Shown in pieces: positions 1 to 9,160 of a stretch of 22,799 nt of DNA (its first letter is position 1; each line of letters begins with the position of its first letter). The stretch is taken from contig NVVO01000001.1 in NCBI GenBank assembly GCA_002733385.1, forward strand, positions 60,809-83,607, in the 5' to 3' direction. The notes beneath the pieces are model-generated. The model did no database searches. It had not been told where the DNA came from and saw only the letters and a program-made list of their open reading frames with translations. Source of the DNA: Robiginitomaculum sp. Its GTDB lineage: Bacteria; Pseudomonadota; Alphaproteobacteria; Caulobacterales; Maricaulaceae. Position numbers and translations under genes: made by a program.

Positions 1-59
1 CCACAAGCGGCAAGTGAAATACCGGCACCGATTAGCGCCGTAATAGTAATTGTTTTCAT
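1..59 (-). CDS. Lipoprotein, N-terminal fragment (runs off the window)
   Basis: Reading the minus strand from the ATG at 59-57 gives MKTITITALIGAGISLAACG, which is a typical bacterial lipoprotein signal peptide: one Lys, a hydrophobic stretch, then the lipobox L-A-A-C with Gly at +2. A GGAG Shine-Dalgarno lies 6 nt upstream (66-69). Only 19 full codons are inside the window, so the mature protein is unknown. It lies 50 nt downstream of the 168-residue exported protein on the same strand and is probably co-transcribed with it. The call as a lipoprotein rests on the signal peptide only. Confidence 0.6.
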   Translation of the reverse strand, partial: MKTITITALIGAGISLAAC

Positions 60-109
60 AGTAATCTCCATAATGTCAGGCCCCCCAATTTGGGCTGTTA
101 AAAGTTGAG

Positions 110-616
110 TTAGTGATTGTCATTATCTTCATGTGAAGAGTCGTCATTACCATCACTGTTAGCCAAGGCCACTGCGGCGCCGGCGGCTAGAGCGCCGCCT
201 GCAATAATCAGTATGGTGTTTTTTGAAATGCCTATGCCTGCGACACGAGGTTCATGTTTTTCATGGGCGGATATAGTCGTAAACAGCGGCGTATAGATAT
301 CATGGCCGCCTAATATCATTGTTGGCTGGCCGTTAAATTGCCAGCCCAGATCCAGTAAATTTGTATTGAAGTGATTTGGTGTCACAAAGTTTTGGCTATT
401 AGACTGACGTGATAAATCCAGCATGAGACCAAACCTCGCCCGGTTTTGTACGTGCCTAGCGGGTTCATTGCCAAGGGGGACAACTATATGAAACCCGGCA
501 GTTGTGCTGATACTTTGGTGGCGGTCAAGTACGCTATAGGAAGCGTCTTGTGCGTTTGCAAGGTTTGATAAACCAAACCCGGCACTTAAAACCGCTGTAT
601 AGAAAAACAACTTCAT
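110..616 (-). CDS. Exported hypothetical protein with C-terminal hydrophobic segment and Asp/His-rich tail
   Basis: I do not recognise this 168-residue protein. Residues 1-22 form a clear Sec signal peptide ending at the A-N-A-Q-D site. The middle (about 25-120) is polar with no obvious known motif. Residues about 130-153 are a hydrophobic Gly/Ala-rich stretch (ILIIAGGALAAGAAVALA) that could be a membrane anchor or glycine-zipper helix. The last 15 residues (SDGNDDSSHEDNDNH) are almost all Asp, Asn, His, Ser and Glu, a composition that could bind divalent metal. It lies about 110 nt downstream of the TonB-dependent receptor on the same strand, so a role beside that receptor in the envelope is plausible but is inference. 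The start ATG has only a weak AAGAGAA-like ribosome site. Confidence 0.6.
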   Translation of the reverse strand: MKLFFYTAVLSAGFGLSNLANAQDASYSVLDRHQSISTTAGFHIVVPLGNEPARHVQNRARFGLMLDLSRQSNSQNFVTPNHFNTNLLDLGWQFNGQPTMILGGHDIYTPLFTTISAHEKHEPRVAGIGISKNTILIIAGGALAAGAAVALANSDGNDDSSHEDNDNH

Positions 617-725
617 GGCTATATTCTCTTGGTTAATTCAATAACATTGTTTCGTTATTGAGTTGACGATACCAAATTTATGTGACTGCCATAAAAGACT
701 GTGTTTTTATTTTTATTGCGTTTGC

Positions 726-3320
726 TCAGAACTGTTTTCTAATGCGCATACCAACAGTTCGCGGGCGCTGGGGGGTCAAATGTTCTTGCAAGCGAAATGT
801 AAATGGGTTGCCAAAGGCAAATGTATTGCTCTTGTCGTCAAGAATATTATTGATATATCCTTCAACTTGCCAATCATCAGTGTACAGATTGACGCGCCCA
901 TTAAGCGAATGGTTATTGCCCATATCAAAGTCGTCAGTAGTGGCGAAACTAAGTTGTGATGCACCGGTAAAGGCATAATCTAGGGACCAGGTCGAGCGCA
1001 AACCCGAATGTCCAATTGGTCTGCGGTAGCTCAATAAAACACTTGCGGATAGATCAGGTATACGCGGCAGGTGTTTTTCGTCAATATTCGGTCCCAAAAC
1101 CGGATTAAAATTGCTGACGTCAGGGTTGTTCACGCTCATATGTGCTTGAATGTCGAAACGCTTGGTCGGGCGGTAGGCAACTTCAAACTCATAGCCTAAA
1201 TTGGTGGCATCGCCTGCATTTAAAACACTGGAAAACCCGTCCATCAATATTTGCTCCGATTGAATGCTTTTCCAGTTCACATAAAAAACGCTAGCATTGA
1301 TGGTCAGTTTGTCGTCAAGCCATCTGGTTTTTCCGCCAAATTCATACATGGTAACAACATCAGATTCGAAAATTGAAATATCATCATCATCGTTACCTTC
1401 TTCGTCCGTACTTAAGGGTAAGTCCCCGAAAACCAGCTTTCGTGTTGGTTTGGTCACTGCAAAAGAGTTAACTGCATTGCCAGTATTAAGGCCACCGACA
1501 CGGTAGCCTACACTAGCGAGTGCGTACAAGAATGCATCTGGGGTAAATTGATAACCAATGTTCAGGCGCGGTAAGAAATCACTGTCACTTATATTGCCCT
1601 CAATTTCTTTCTCAGGTTCATTAAAGTCGTCGATGGTTGTTTCAGTTGTTAAAGATTCGTCGAACCATCTCAAGCCGGCACTGATGTTCAAATTTTCAGA
1701 AACCTTGAAATCCACTTCGCCAAACCCGCCATATTGGATAGAGGTATCATCTCTAACCTCGCTATAAAAGATACCCGAATTTTGGGTGGCTACTGTACCC
1801 AAGACCCTGTATTCAGATTTGTAATTGCTATTGGCACTGGTAACAAAACCGCCAACCAGAATATCCATCCAGTCATTCACATCTATATTGAGTGTGGTTT
1901 CGTGGGATAGAAAATCTATTTTCCTATCTTCGGTAAAGCTGGCTGGCTCAACTGGTCGGCCCAGGTTTTCTGGCAGTGAAAGGGAGGCGTCAAATAGATG
2001 GGAAATGTTTCGTATGATGCGTGATGAGGAAGATTTTAATCTCCCCCATTGAAAATCACCAGTAATATTAAAATGGGTGTGCAACAGATTATCGGTATGG
2101 GGCTCGGCTATATAGTTATCTCTTTGCAAGTGTGGCAGATTTACAAGCGCATATTGGGTGTCGTCTGCCTGCACATCCTGATAGGTAATGCCGGCTTCCA
2201 GGCTCCAATCCGGAGTGGTTTGCCATTTTGTGTTAAGCCGTCCGCCCATGTTTTGGGTGTTGTTGATATTATTTATTCCTAGGCGAATATCATCAATATA
2301 GCCACTATTCTCGATAATATAACCAACGGCACGCAAGCCGAAACGGTCTTTGGCAATTGGCACATTCACCATAGCCATAAGCTCTGTATTGGTGCCGCCG
2401 TCATGTGTTACAGACAGCCCGCCTTGCATCCATGCTTCGGCATTTCCGAGGTCAACTGGATTGGTGGTGATTTTAAATATTCCGCCAATAGAGCCTGTGC
2501 CGTATAGAGAGCCTTGGGGCCCGCGTAAAATTTCAATGCTTTCGATATCGAGCAAGGGGATTTCCGGGTAAGGTGTGTTATAATTGATGGGTGTGTCGTT
2601 GAAATACACGCCAACTGTGGACTGAACCCGGCCATTAAAAGCGCCGTCGGAAATGCCGCGAATGGACATTTTATTGCGGTTTAAACCAAGATTGGTCATT
2701 TCCACACCCGCAATATGAAGGGACAGGGAAGGGGTATTGCTGACACCGAGTGCTTTGAGCTGTTTGCTAGAGACCACACTGGCGCTGTAGGGGGCGGATT
2801 GCAAAATATCAAATCTGTTGCGTTTATTGGCCGTAACAATGATCTCGTCTTTCTCGGTGACGCGGTCAGGTGTTGCGGGGGGAGTTTCTCCAAATATTGT
2901 CGGCGAGATTGGCGTTTTAGGAAATTTATCATCAATAGACGAAGGTGTTTGGCTTTTAGGCTTTCGTTTGAAAATACGCACTGTGTTGCTATTGACAAAT
3001 TCATAGTCGTAATTTGTGTCTTTTAGTAAAACGGTCAAAATTTCACGTGTGGTGAAATATCCCGAAAGTGCCGGGCCGTCATATTTTTTCAAGGCACGGC
3101 GAGAAAAGCTAATGGTAATATCCGCCTGCCGGGCCAAATCACGAATGTCGCGGTCAAGGGATTGGGCGCGCAAATCTATAGGGATAGCTTGCGAAGCATA
3201 GACTGGCATAGAGCAGGCAAATAAAATACCTGTCAAAATGCCTGCCCTAAAACCTGTTGGGGCAAGTGACGTTTTCCATTGGTATCCAGATTTAGATTTT
3301 GCAGGTTTAAGTCGCGTCAT
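726..3320 (-). CDS. TonB-dependent outer-membrane receptor with STN signalling domain (FecA-like)
   Basis: An 864-residue outer-membrane active-transport receptor. In order: signal peptide (about 1-43, ending VYA-SQA); STN domain (about 45-115, starting IPIDLRAQSLDRDIRDLARQ), the periplasmic part that touches the FecR anti-sigma factor in transducing receptors; a Pro-rich linker; a TonB box (DEIIVTA, about 158-164); a plug domain with the RGPQGSLYGTGSIGGIF motif; and a beta-barrel ending in the usual C-terminal aromatic residue (RIRKQF). The gene starts 6 nt after the FecR stop, and the ECF sigma gene precedes FecR, giving the classical sigma/anti-sigma/receptor order. The ligand cannot be read from the sequence. 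Ferric siderophores or ferric citrate are usual for this arrangement, but other substrates such as haem or glycans are possible. Confidence 0.93.
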   Translation of the reverse strand: MTRLKPAKSKSGYQWKTSLAPTGFRAGILTGILFACSMPVYASQAIPIDLRAQSLDRDIRDLARQADITISFSRRALKKYDGPALSGYFTTREILTVLLKDTNYDYEFVNSNTVRIFKRKPKSQTPSSIDDKFPKTPISPTIFGETPPATPDRVTEKDEIIVTANKRNRFDILQSAPYSASVVSSKQLKALGVSNTPSLSLHIAGVEMTNLGLNRNKMSIRGISDGAFNGRVQSTVGVYFNDTPINYNTPYPEIPLLDIESIEILRGPQGSLYGTGSIGGIFKITTNPVDLGNAEAWMQGGLSVTHDGGTNTELMAMVNVPIAKDRFGLRAVGYIIENSGYIDDIRLGINNINNTQNMGGRLNTKWQTTPDWSLEAGITYQDVQADDTQYALVNLPHLQRDNYIAEPHTDNLLHTHFNITGDFQWGRLKSSSSRIIRNISHLFDASLSLPENLGRPVEPASFTEDRKIDFLSHETTLNIDVNDWMDILVGGFVTSANSNYKSEYRVLGTVATQNSGIFYSEVRDDTSIQYGGFGEVDFKVSENLNISAGLRWFDESLTTETTIDDFNEPEKEIEGNISDSDFLPRLNIGYQFTPDAFLYALASVGYRVGGLNTGNAVNSFAVTKPTRKLVFGDLPLSTDEEGNDDDDISIFESDVVTMYEFGGKTRWLDDKLTINASVFYVNWKSIQSEQILMDGFSSVLNAGDATNLGYEFEVAYRPTKRFDIQAHMSVNNPDVSNFNPVLGPNIDEKHLPRIPDLSASVLLSYRRPIGHSGLRSTWSLDYAFTGASQLSFATTDDFDMGNNHSLNGRVNLYTDDWQVEGYINNILDDKSNTFAFGNPFTFRLQEHLTPQRPRTVGMRIRKQF

Positions 3321-3326
3321 GGACGT

Positions 3327-4349
3327 TTATTTTTTGCCAGAAAGAAAAACTTGTTTGCCGTCATTCTCAGCATGCACTGGCAACAAGGCCTCAATCGAAT
3401 TTATCATATTATCCTGATTGCTTATGTTCAAAACACCCGAAAAAGTCAAGGCGGCAGTTTCCTCGTCGCCGAGTATAATTGGTGTTTTGAAATAGCGGTT
3501 CAGCTCAGGGACAATAGCGGACAATGGCGCGTTTTCAAACACCAAGACCCCGTCTCGCCAAGTCGATATACTTGCAATATCCACAGTGGCAATTGTGATC
3601 GTTTCTGTTTCATTAGATTGTACGGCTTTTTGTCCTTTGGTTAGGCGCATTTTTTGCACAGGCGATTGCATGTCTACAATGCCTTCGGCAACCGAGACAG
3701 ATAAAGATGTATCAGAAAAATGTACGGAAAAGGCCGTGCCAATATCTGTGATGCTTGTATCCCCGGCATTGATAATAAAGCTGCGCTTTTGGTCGACGGC
3801 AATATCGAAATAAGCTTCTCCGCTGTGCAAGGTTACGGCCCGGGTTTTCTTACCCATGCTGACACTAAGCCTTGTGTTGGTATTGAGGTTGATACGGGTA
3901 CCGTCCGATAAAACAATGTCCTCATGCTCGCCAATATTGGTTGCATATTGTTGGGCTTGTACGGGTGCGGCGTTAAAAATATTTGTGCTATTGAACAAGA
4001 CCAGAGCGGCGATAAGTGTCGCGGCAATGCCAGCCAGATATGTAAATGGTACCGATTTTACAATCCGCCGTTTTTTCTGTATTGACACAATATTGCCTGA
4101 GACCTGATTGTCTGAGGCGTGTACGGGCGTGATATTATTGGCGGCCTGGCTCGGGATATCGGCTAGAGCAAGCTCGACGCGGTCATAGGCATCTATGTGT
4201 ACGGGGTCTGCTTCCAGCCAGCTTGTAAATGCCAGCCAGTCATCAGTGCCTGCCTGTTCAGAACCCAGCCGTACATACCATGTGCGTGCCTGTTCAAGAA
4301 TGTGCCCGGGGATTGCCATATTGTCCGTTATCTCTCCATTATCTGCCAT
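3327..4349 (-). CDS. fecR: FecR-family anti-sigma factor / sigma regulator
   Basis: A 340-residue inner-membrane regulator that passes the receptor signal to the ECF sigma factor. The N-terminal cytoplasmic part (about 15-65, with ARTWYVRLGS and the W-L-..-D-P-V-H-..-A-Y-D pattern) is the DUF4880-type sigma-binding domain. One transmembrane helix is at about 103-119. The periplasmic FecR domain follows (about 140-235, with LSDGTRINLNT and HSGEAYFDI). The end (about 265-336, LSAIVPELNRYF...) is the STN-like C-terminal domain (DUF4974). All family parts are present, so it appears intact. An alternative start at the ATG at 4319, preceded by GGAGAGA at 4337-4331, would give 330 residues and keeps every domain. 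The gene lies 120 nt after the sigma factor stop. Confidence 0.92.
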   Translation of the reverse strand: MADNGEITDNMAIPGHILEQARTWYVRLGSEQAGTDDWLAFTSWLEADPVHIDAYDRVELALADIPSQAANNITPVHASDNQVSGNIVSIQKKRRIVKSVPFTYLAGIAATLIAALVLFNSTNIFNAAPVQAQQYATNIGEHEDIVLSDGTRINLNTNTRLSVSMGKKTRAVTLHSGEAYFDIAVDQKRSFIINAGDTSITDIGTAFSVHFSDTSLSVSVAEGIVDMQSPVQKMRLTKGQKAVQSNETETITIATVDIASISTWRDGVLVFENAPLSAIVPELNRYFKTPIILGDEETAALTFSGVLNISNQDNMINSIEALLPVHAENDGKQVFLSGKK

Positions 4350-4469
4350 TTCTATAGCCAGATCATTTCTCTAGCCAGCATGTGCATATTTGTACGCGGG
4401 TCAACAAAACGCACAATTGCTCTCATCTGTTTAGACGCCGCCAAACCGTGCGCACCCCCATAAATTCGT

Positions 4470-5009
4470 TTATTTTTCATGTTCGCTCTCCATATCTGTT
4501 TGCATGATATGTTTAATGGCCTTGCCGAGATGTTTGCCGACAGTGCCGATGGACACACCCATTTCTTGCGCCACCTGTTTATAGGATTGCCCGCGAAATT
4601 TATGCCTCTCAAAGGCTTCGCGGGCTTTTGGGGACAAAGATTGAAGTCGCACCTTCAAGGCGGCCAGCCGCTCCTTGGCAATCAGCGCATCATCAGCGTG
4701 GGGCGCCTCTGCCAGATATTCATTTCCGACTTTTTCCCGGTTAAGGTCGCTCCAAGCCCGATCCCGAATGCGTACCCGTTCATTTTTACGAATATGGTCA
4801 AGGGCTAAATTGGCAGCCATGCGGAACAAAAATCCTGACGGATTGTCAATCCGCTCAGGCAGGTTTGCTTTGGCCAGCTTGATGTATAAATCCTGCATGA
4901 CATCTTCGGCAATATCCGGATTGCGCATGCGCACGACCAAAAACCGCAACAACGCACGCCGCTGCTCAAAATAGTGCGCCGTCAAATTGTCACGCGGGCA
5001 GTCGAGCAT
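4470..5009 (-). CDS. ECF RNA polymerase sigma factor, FecI-like
   Basis: A 179-residue extracytoplasmic-function sigma factor, the usual family length. Region 2 spans about 13-80 (YFEQRRALLRFLV, NPDIAEDVMQDLYIKLA, NPSGFLFRMAANLALDHIRKN). Region 4 spans about 122-168 with the helix-turn-helix at QSYKQVAQEMGVSIGTVGKHL. The frame stays open to 5225, but the extra 72 residues are Asn/Thr/His-rich and unlike any sigma N-terminus. The ATG at 5009 has an AAAGG Shine-Dalgarno 7 nt upstream and begins the family domain properly, so I place the start there. It heads the fecR/receptor operon and very likely directs transcription of the receptor when the ligand is bound. Confidence 0.9.
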   Translation of the reverse strand: MLDCPRDNLTAHYFEQRRALLRFLVVRMRNPDIAEDVMQDLYIKLAKANLPERIDNPSGFLFRMAANLALDHIRKNERVRIRDRAWSDLNREKVGNEYLAEAPHADDALIAKERLAALKVRLQSLSPKAREAFERHKFRGQSYKQVAQEMGVSIGTVGKHLGKAIKHIMQTDMESEHEK

Positions 5010-5043
5010 TCCTATACCTTTGTTAGTGTGATTGGTGTTGTGA

Positions 5044-5052
5044 ATTATATCA
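5044..5052 (-). promoter_or_regulatory. Candidate extended -10 promoter for the ECF sigma operon
   Basis: On the minus strand this reads TGATATAAT, a perfect TGn-TATAAT extended -10 element. Transcription would begin near 5037, leaving a leader of about 28 nt before the sigma ATG. No convincing -35 hexamer is seen at 16-18 bp, which extended -10 promoters tolerate. Confidence 0.35.
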
Positions 5053-5256
5053 TTGATGTTGTTATACCCATAAATTGTGATTTGGCTAGGGCCTGTCCCT
5101 GATTTGTGTGCGGCGGCACTAGAAATTCTGGCAGTGTTGATAAAGAGGTGATCGGGTGCATCGTTGGTATTGGTTTGATAGCCATAATATTGAGTTTTCC
5201 TTAGCAATTTTTTAAATTTTCCCACCTAGTATAACCTATTGTGGATAGGAAATAAA

Positions 5257-6399
5257 ATGTTGTCTTCGCCTAGGACTTTTAATTCGGAAAATTTACCAGA
5301 TGAAATGTGGACGTCCTTTCGGGAACTTCGTCGTGGGCAAAAACCCTATGCCAGTCCCTTTTTGGATCCTGATTTTGCGCGTCTGATCGGCAAGGTTCGA
5401 AATGATGTGTCCGTATTTGTCGAACAAGACCAAGACGGGCTTCTGGCTTATTGGCCCATGCATATTGGTATGGGCGGATGGGCGCGGGCTGTTGGTGGGT
5501 CGTTTTCAGATCGTAATGGCCCTGTGGTGCGCGCTGATGCAAATATTGATATTTCCCGATTTTTATGCGACCATAATATTTCAGGCTTTAGAACTACCGG
5601 GCTGGTTTTATGCGACCAAATAGAGGCCAGCCCGGTTGAAACCGTTTATGCCAATATTTCCGATCTGGCTCAGGGTTGGACGCAATTTGCCGCGACACAA
5701 AAACAGGTCCACACAAAGTTTTTCAAAAAGATTGCCCGTTTGCACCGCAAATTGGCAAAAGAGCATAGCGAAGTTGTTTTTACATTTGATGATAAATGCC
5801 CAAAAATGTTTGAGCGTTTAATCACGATAAAAAGACAGAATTTTGCCCACACTCGCCGTCATGATGTCCTCAGGCCAATATGGGTCAAACAAATGCTTGA
5901 CCAATTGCGCCAAGGTGCTTGTCCTGATCTGAAAACAATTTTGTCAACTTTGCGCGTTGACGGACAATTGGCGGCGGCGGAATTTAATATACAAAGCGGC
6001 GATCTGCTACATGGTTGGCTCGTCGCATTTGCGCCTGAGTTTGGCAAATATTCGCCCGGCATGTTGCTGACCCATAAAATTTTACAAGCCCTGCCCGAAC
6101 ACGGGCTTAGATATTATGATGCCGGTGCAGGCCATGGGCATTACAAGAAATATTTCGCCAATTCACAAAGCCCTATCGCTTACGGGCCGTTCCGTCCACA
6201 AGACAGAGTGAGCAATCTTGTCAGCATGTTGGGTGAGACCTGGGCATTTATGGAAGACAATACACCTGAGAATATGTCAAAAAATCTGGAGCGTGTGCGC
6301 AGGCGCACGGACCAGATTTTGGCGACAGAAATCACGATGAAACAGCGGGTTTTAGGTTTTTCCAAGGCCGCTTTACCGTTCATGTCCAAAGCATCATGA
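5257..6399 (+). CDS. CelD/BcsL-type GNAT acetyltransferase (FemAB-like)
   Basis: A 380-residue cytosolic protein of the acetyltransferase family often annotated as 'CelD/BcsL family, involved in cellulose biosynthesis' (Acetyltransf_6 fold, two linked GNAT-like halves). The signature is in the C-terminal half: a Lys/Arg-rich helix (TKFFKKIARLHRKLAKEH, about 153-170), then the segment YSPGMLLTHKIL (265-276), LRYYDAGAGHGHYKKYF (284-300) and a following PIAYGPF. Family members usually transfer acyl or aminoacyl groups to cell-envelope or polysaccharide precursors; the substrate here is unknown. The frame also opens at a TTG at 5239, but the ATG at 5257 has GGA 6 nt upstream (ATAGGAAATAAA). Its TGA overlaps the next gene's ATG (ATGA), so the two are translationally coupled. 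Confidence 0.82.
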   Translation: MLSSPRTFNSENLPDEMWTSFRELRRGQKPYASPFLDPDFARLIGKVRNDVSVFVEQDQDGLLAYWPMHIGMGGWARAVGGSFSDRNGPVVRADANIDISRFLCDHNISGFRTTGLVLCDQIEASPVETVYANISDLAQGWTQFAATQKQVHTKFFKKIARLHRKLAKEHSEVVFTFDDKCPKMFERLITIKRQNFAHTRRHDVLRPIWVKQMLDQLRQGACPDLKTILSTLRVDGQLAAAEFNIQSGDLLHGWLVAFAPEFGKYSPGMLLTHKILQALPEHGLRYYDAGAGHGHYKKYFANSQSPIAYGPFRPQDRVSNLVSMLGETWAFMEDNTPENMSKNLERVRRRTDQILATEITMKQRVLGFSKAALPFMSKAS

Positions 6400-7625
6400 C
6401 CCGCCACACCATATTGCTGATCGGGGATGCCCGTATGGCGTTTCCGGTGGCCCGGGCCTTGTCACGAGCTGGCCACACCGTCCATGCAGGCGTTTCAATT
6501 TACAGCAATTATCTGGAATGGTCGCGTTATATAGACAAATCTTTCTGGCATGAACCTTTGGAGCCAGGTACGGACGCGCCCTTTGCACCGATACGCGACT
6601 GGTTGTTGGTCCACCCGGAAATTGACAGTATCCAGCCGGTCAACGAGGCCGGTATTCGCTTTGTCACCCGCCACCGGAATTTTCTTGAAACCCGGGCAAA
6701 ATTGATTTTACCGAGCCGGGAAATCATTGCGGCGGCTAGTGATAAAACCAATATGTTCGATTTATGTAAACGTATCAAAGGCCCCATAGCGCCCTATACA
6801 AAAATCACCAATATGGCAGATACATATGCCGCAATCGCGAAAATTGGCTTTCCATTTATCATCAAGCCGTCGATTGTGGACGCCTATATTTTTGGCCGCA
6901 AAGCCCTGATTTTGAAGGACAAAACTGCATTTCAAGCGCAATTCCCCCATTGGCCGAAACAGCATCCAGAATTGGTTTTGCAAAAATATCTGTCCGGGCC
7001 ACGCCATAGTGTGATCTATTCGGCCAGAGAGGGCAAATTGCTGGGTTGCGTGGAAATATGCGCTGGCCGCACCCATGAAAATGACGGCACGGGCTATACG
7101 ACCTACGGCATTACGGTCACACCAAACCCGGTCATCAAAGCTTCGGTCGAGGTTTTCGTCAAAGAGATGAATTACTCGTTTACGGGATGCTTGCAATATA
7201 TCGTCGAGCCTGAAACCGGCGAGGTAACATTTATGGAGTTAAACCCGCGCGTCAGTCTGGCCCGGATTGCAGAATGCGCCGGGCTAACCCACAGTGTATG
7301 GGGGCTGCAAATCGCCCACGGCGAAGCTGTCACGGCTCTTGATGACCCGTGGGATTTAAACATCGGCGTTGAATATACTTGGACGAAAGGCGAGCTGACC
7401 ATGTTGGCCAGCCTGCTGAAAAACCGCAAGATCAATGGCTGGGAATTCACGCGCCGGCTAGCGCGGGCCTTTTGGGACGCGGCCCGTTGTCATCACGCTA
7501 TTTTTGACCCCCTAGACCCTTTGCCGACCTTAGGCGTTTACGGCAATAAAATCATTGGGCCATTTCGAGAAAAATGCCGCCAAGCTACACGCGATATTGC
7601 GCGCGGCAGTGCTCCGGTCAAATAA
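6396..7625 (+). CDS. ATP-grasp family ligase
   Basis: A 409-residue cytosolic ATP-grasp enzyme, which would join a carboxylate to an amine or thiol through an acyl-phosphate. Residues 1-100 form a Rossmann-like pre-ATP-grasp domain (ILLIGDARMAFPVARALSRAGH). The sequence AAASDKTNM (113-120) is the usual entry to the ATP-grasp fold. GFPFIIKPS (151-159) supplies the nucleotide-binding lysine. VLQKYLSGPRHSVIY (194-208) is the central strand and hinge. FMELNPRVS (279-287) carries the Glu and Asn that bind Mg-ATP. All key parts are present. It overlaps the acetyltransferase stop by 4 nt, so both products probably act on the same molecule. The substrate is not readable; carboxylate-amine ligation on a glycan or peptide precursor is inference. 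Confidence 0.85.
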   Translation: MTRHTILLIGDARMAFPVARALSRAGHTVHAGVSIYSNYLEWSRYIDKSFWHEPLEPGTDAPFAPIRDWLLVHPEIDSIQPVNEAGIRFVTRHRNFLETRAKLILPSREIIAAASDKTNMFDLCKRIKGPIAPYTKITNMADTYAAIAKIGFPFIIKPSIVDAYIFGRKALILKDKTAFQAQFPHWPKQHPELVLQKYLSGPRHSVIYSAREGKLLGCVEICAGRTHENDGTGYTTYGITVTPNPVIKASVEVFVKEMNYSFTGCLQYIVEPETGEVTFMELNPRVSLARIAECAGLTHSVWGLQIAHGEAVTALDDPWDLNIGVEYTWTKGELTMLASLLKNRKINGWEFTRRLARAFWDAARCHHAIFDPLDPLPTLGVYGNKIIGPFREKCRQATRDIARGSAPVK

Positions 7626-7690
7626 AAACTAAAAGAAATCTCACACCTATCTGAACTTATAAATGCAATAATAATAATATTGATATTACC

Positions 7691-7733
7691 AAGAACAATA
7701 TAATGACTAAACTAATTTAATCATTAAGTTCTT
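7691..7733. terminator. Candidate bidirectional hairpin between convergent genes
   Basis: The 116-nt gap between the ATP-grasp gene and the convergent flippase gene is very AT-rich. It contains AAGAAC (7691-7696) plus TAATGA (7701-7706), pairing with TCATTA (7721-7726) plus GTTCTT (7728-7733). This gives a 12-bp interrupted stem. The stem is AT-rich and has no long U tract, so it is a weak candidate for stopping transcription from both sides. Confidence 0.3.
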
Positions 7734-7741
7734 TCTATAAT

Positions 7742-9160
7742 TTACCGCACCAATTGGCGTATATTTGCTACATTGAGCATATAGATCATAGCGGCATAAA
7801 CCACACCTCCCGCCGCCGTTTTGATAAGCAATTCCGTCCAGCTGCCATAAGCGGGGACAAGAGCAATTACGGGCCACATAGCGGCGCAGGCTATCATGAT
7901 CCGCACTGTATTTTTGACGGGAATGCCGAGGCTGATATATTTTCGACCGACCAGGCCGAGCAAAATTACGGCGGCAATATAACAAACCAATGTAGAAATC
8001 ACCGCGCCCATCACCCCGTAAATGGGGATTAGGATTATATTGAGGACGATATTCATCACCAAAGGCACAAGCATCAACAAAGCCCGAATACGGGTTTTGT
8101 GGGCCAGGTTAAAGCTCTCGGAGAAATAGTGGATGAGCAGGCCGTTGAACAGCCCGGCAAAGGCAATCCACGGAATAATCCGTCTGGCTTGTTCGCGTAC
8201 ATTTTCCCCGATCATGGCCTCCGCTAATGGATCCGCCACCAGAGCCAACCCTGTGGCGGCGGGCAGGCCGACCAATAATAACATTGTGACGAAATTTTTC
8301 GACTGTTCTTGCGCTGCCCGCCGCCCGCCTTTTTCGTAGGCTGCCATCATCAAGGGCGAACTTGCCAGTGCCACCCAGGCGCACAGGACAAGTACGGTTT
8401 TATCGGCCACACCATAACCGGCCGCATAGCTGCCGACCGCCGCTTCGTCGATGAAATAGGCAATGAAAAACCTGTCCCCGGAAGACAGTAACATATCCAG
8501 CATCAAGGCCAGCGCCGTCGGGATACCGTAGGATAGCCAGGCCCGGCGCGTGGTTCCGTCCGAATAGCCGCCGAGCGCTTGTTTGAATAGCCAGCGGCCT
8601 TCCACCCAGACCAGACAGGCGGCAGCAAACACCAGACCGGCAAAGGGAGCCACAGCACCCAGCCCGGTTTTCCAAGCCAATAGCGCCCCGACGACAAACC
8701 CCAACAACATTTTGGTCATGGCGACCAGTGCATAATGTCGAACCTGCTGGCTGGCTTTGTGGGCTTCCAGAGCGATTTTTATCAAGGCGTTACAGGGGAT
8801 CAACAGGGCAATATAGGGCACAAAAACCCGGTAGTCCGGCATATCCCAGGTGACGACCAGCAAAACCAGCACCAGAAACAATCCAACCGCCAAAGCCCGC
8901 AACAGTAGCACCAGTGCGGTGCGGAAATGATCCGGGAGCATATTGTCCTTTTGGGCCTTTGCGGTAAACCGGTAGGCCGCCGCCTCGACCCAGGTCAGGC
9001 TTAAGGTGTGCATCAGCGCCATGACCGAAAACATCAAAGCATAGCGGCCATATTGGTCGGCGCTAAGCAGTCGGGTAAATACATAAATGCCGCCAAAGGC
9101 ACAAAGAGCCCCGACAAGTTTAACCGGCGCATAACTGAGTAAGTGCCGGGCCAGTTTCAC
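7742..9160 (-). CDS. Polysaccharide flippase-type MOP/MATE membrane protein (Wzx-like)
   Basis: A polytopic inner-membrane protein of 472 residues with about 12-14 hydrophobic helices, of the oligosaccharide flippase group that moves lipid-linked glycans to the periplasmic face. The N-terminus after the GTG start (KLARHLLSYAPVKLVGALCAFGGIYVFTRLLSADQYGRYAL) is typical: an initial helix followed by the TRLLSxxxYG loop characteristic of Wzx and related proteins. The frame stays open to an ATG at 9220. However, the GTG at 9160 overlaps the preceding gene's TGA as GTGA and gives the normal family N-terminus, whereas the extra 20 residues are polar and Arg-rich. The coupling points to co-translation with the upstream membrane protein. 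The glycan it handles is unknown. Confidence 0.82.
   Translation of the reverse strand: MKLARHLLSYAPVKLVGALCAFGGIYVFTRLLSADQYGRYALMFSVMALMHTLSLTWVEAAAYRFTAKAQKDNMLPDHFRTALVLLLRALAVGLFLVLVLLVVTWDMPDYRVFVPYIALLIPCNALIKIALEAHKASQQVRHYALVAMTKMLLGFVVGALLAWKTGLGAVAPFAGLVFAAACLVWVEGRWLFKQALGGYSDGTTRRAWLSYGIPTALALMLDMLLSSGDRFFIAYFIDEAAVGSYAAGYGVADKTVLVLCAWVALASSPLMMAAYEKGGRRAAQEQSKNFVTMLLLVGLPAATGLALVADPLAEAMIGENVREQARRIIPWIAFAGLFNGLLIHYFSESFNLAHKTRIRALLMLVPLVMNIVLNIILIPIYGVMGAVISTLVCYIAAVILLGLVGRKYISLGIPVKNTVRIMIACAAMWPVIALVPAYGSWTELLIKTAAGGVVYAAMIYMLNVANIRQLVR

Noticed and set aside
5010..5225. N-terminal extension of the ECF sigma factor (72 residues).
   Set aside because: The extension is Asn/Thr/His-rich and unlike sigma factors. 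The downstream ATG has a good ribosome site and gives the normal 179-residue length.
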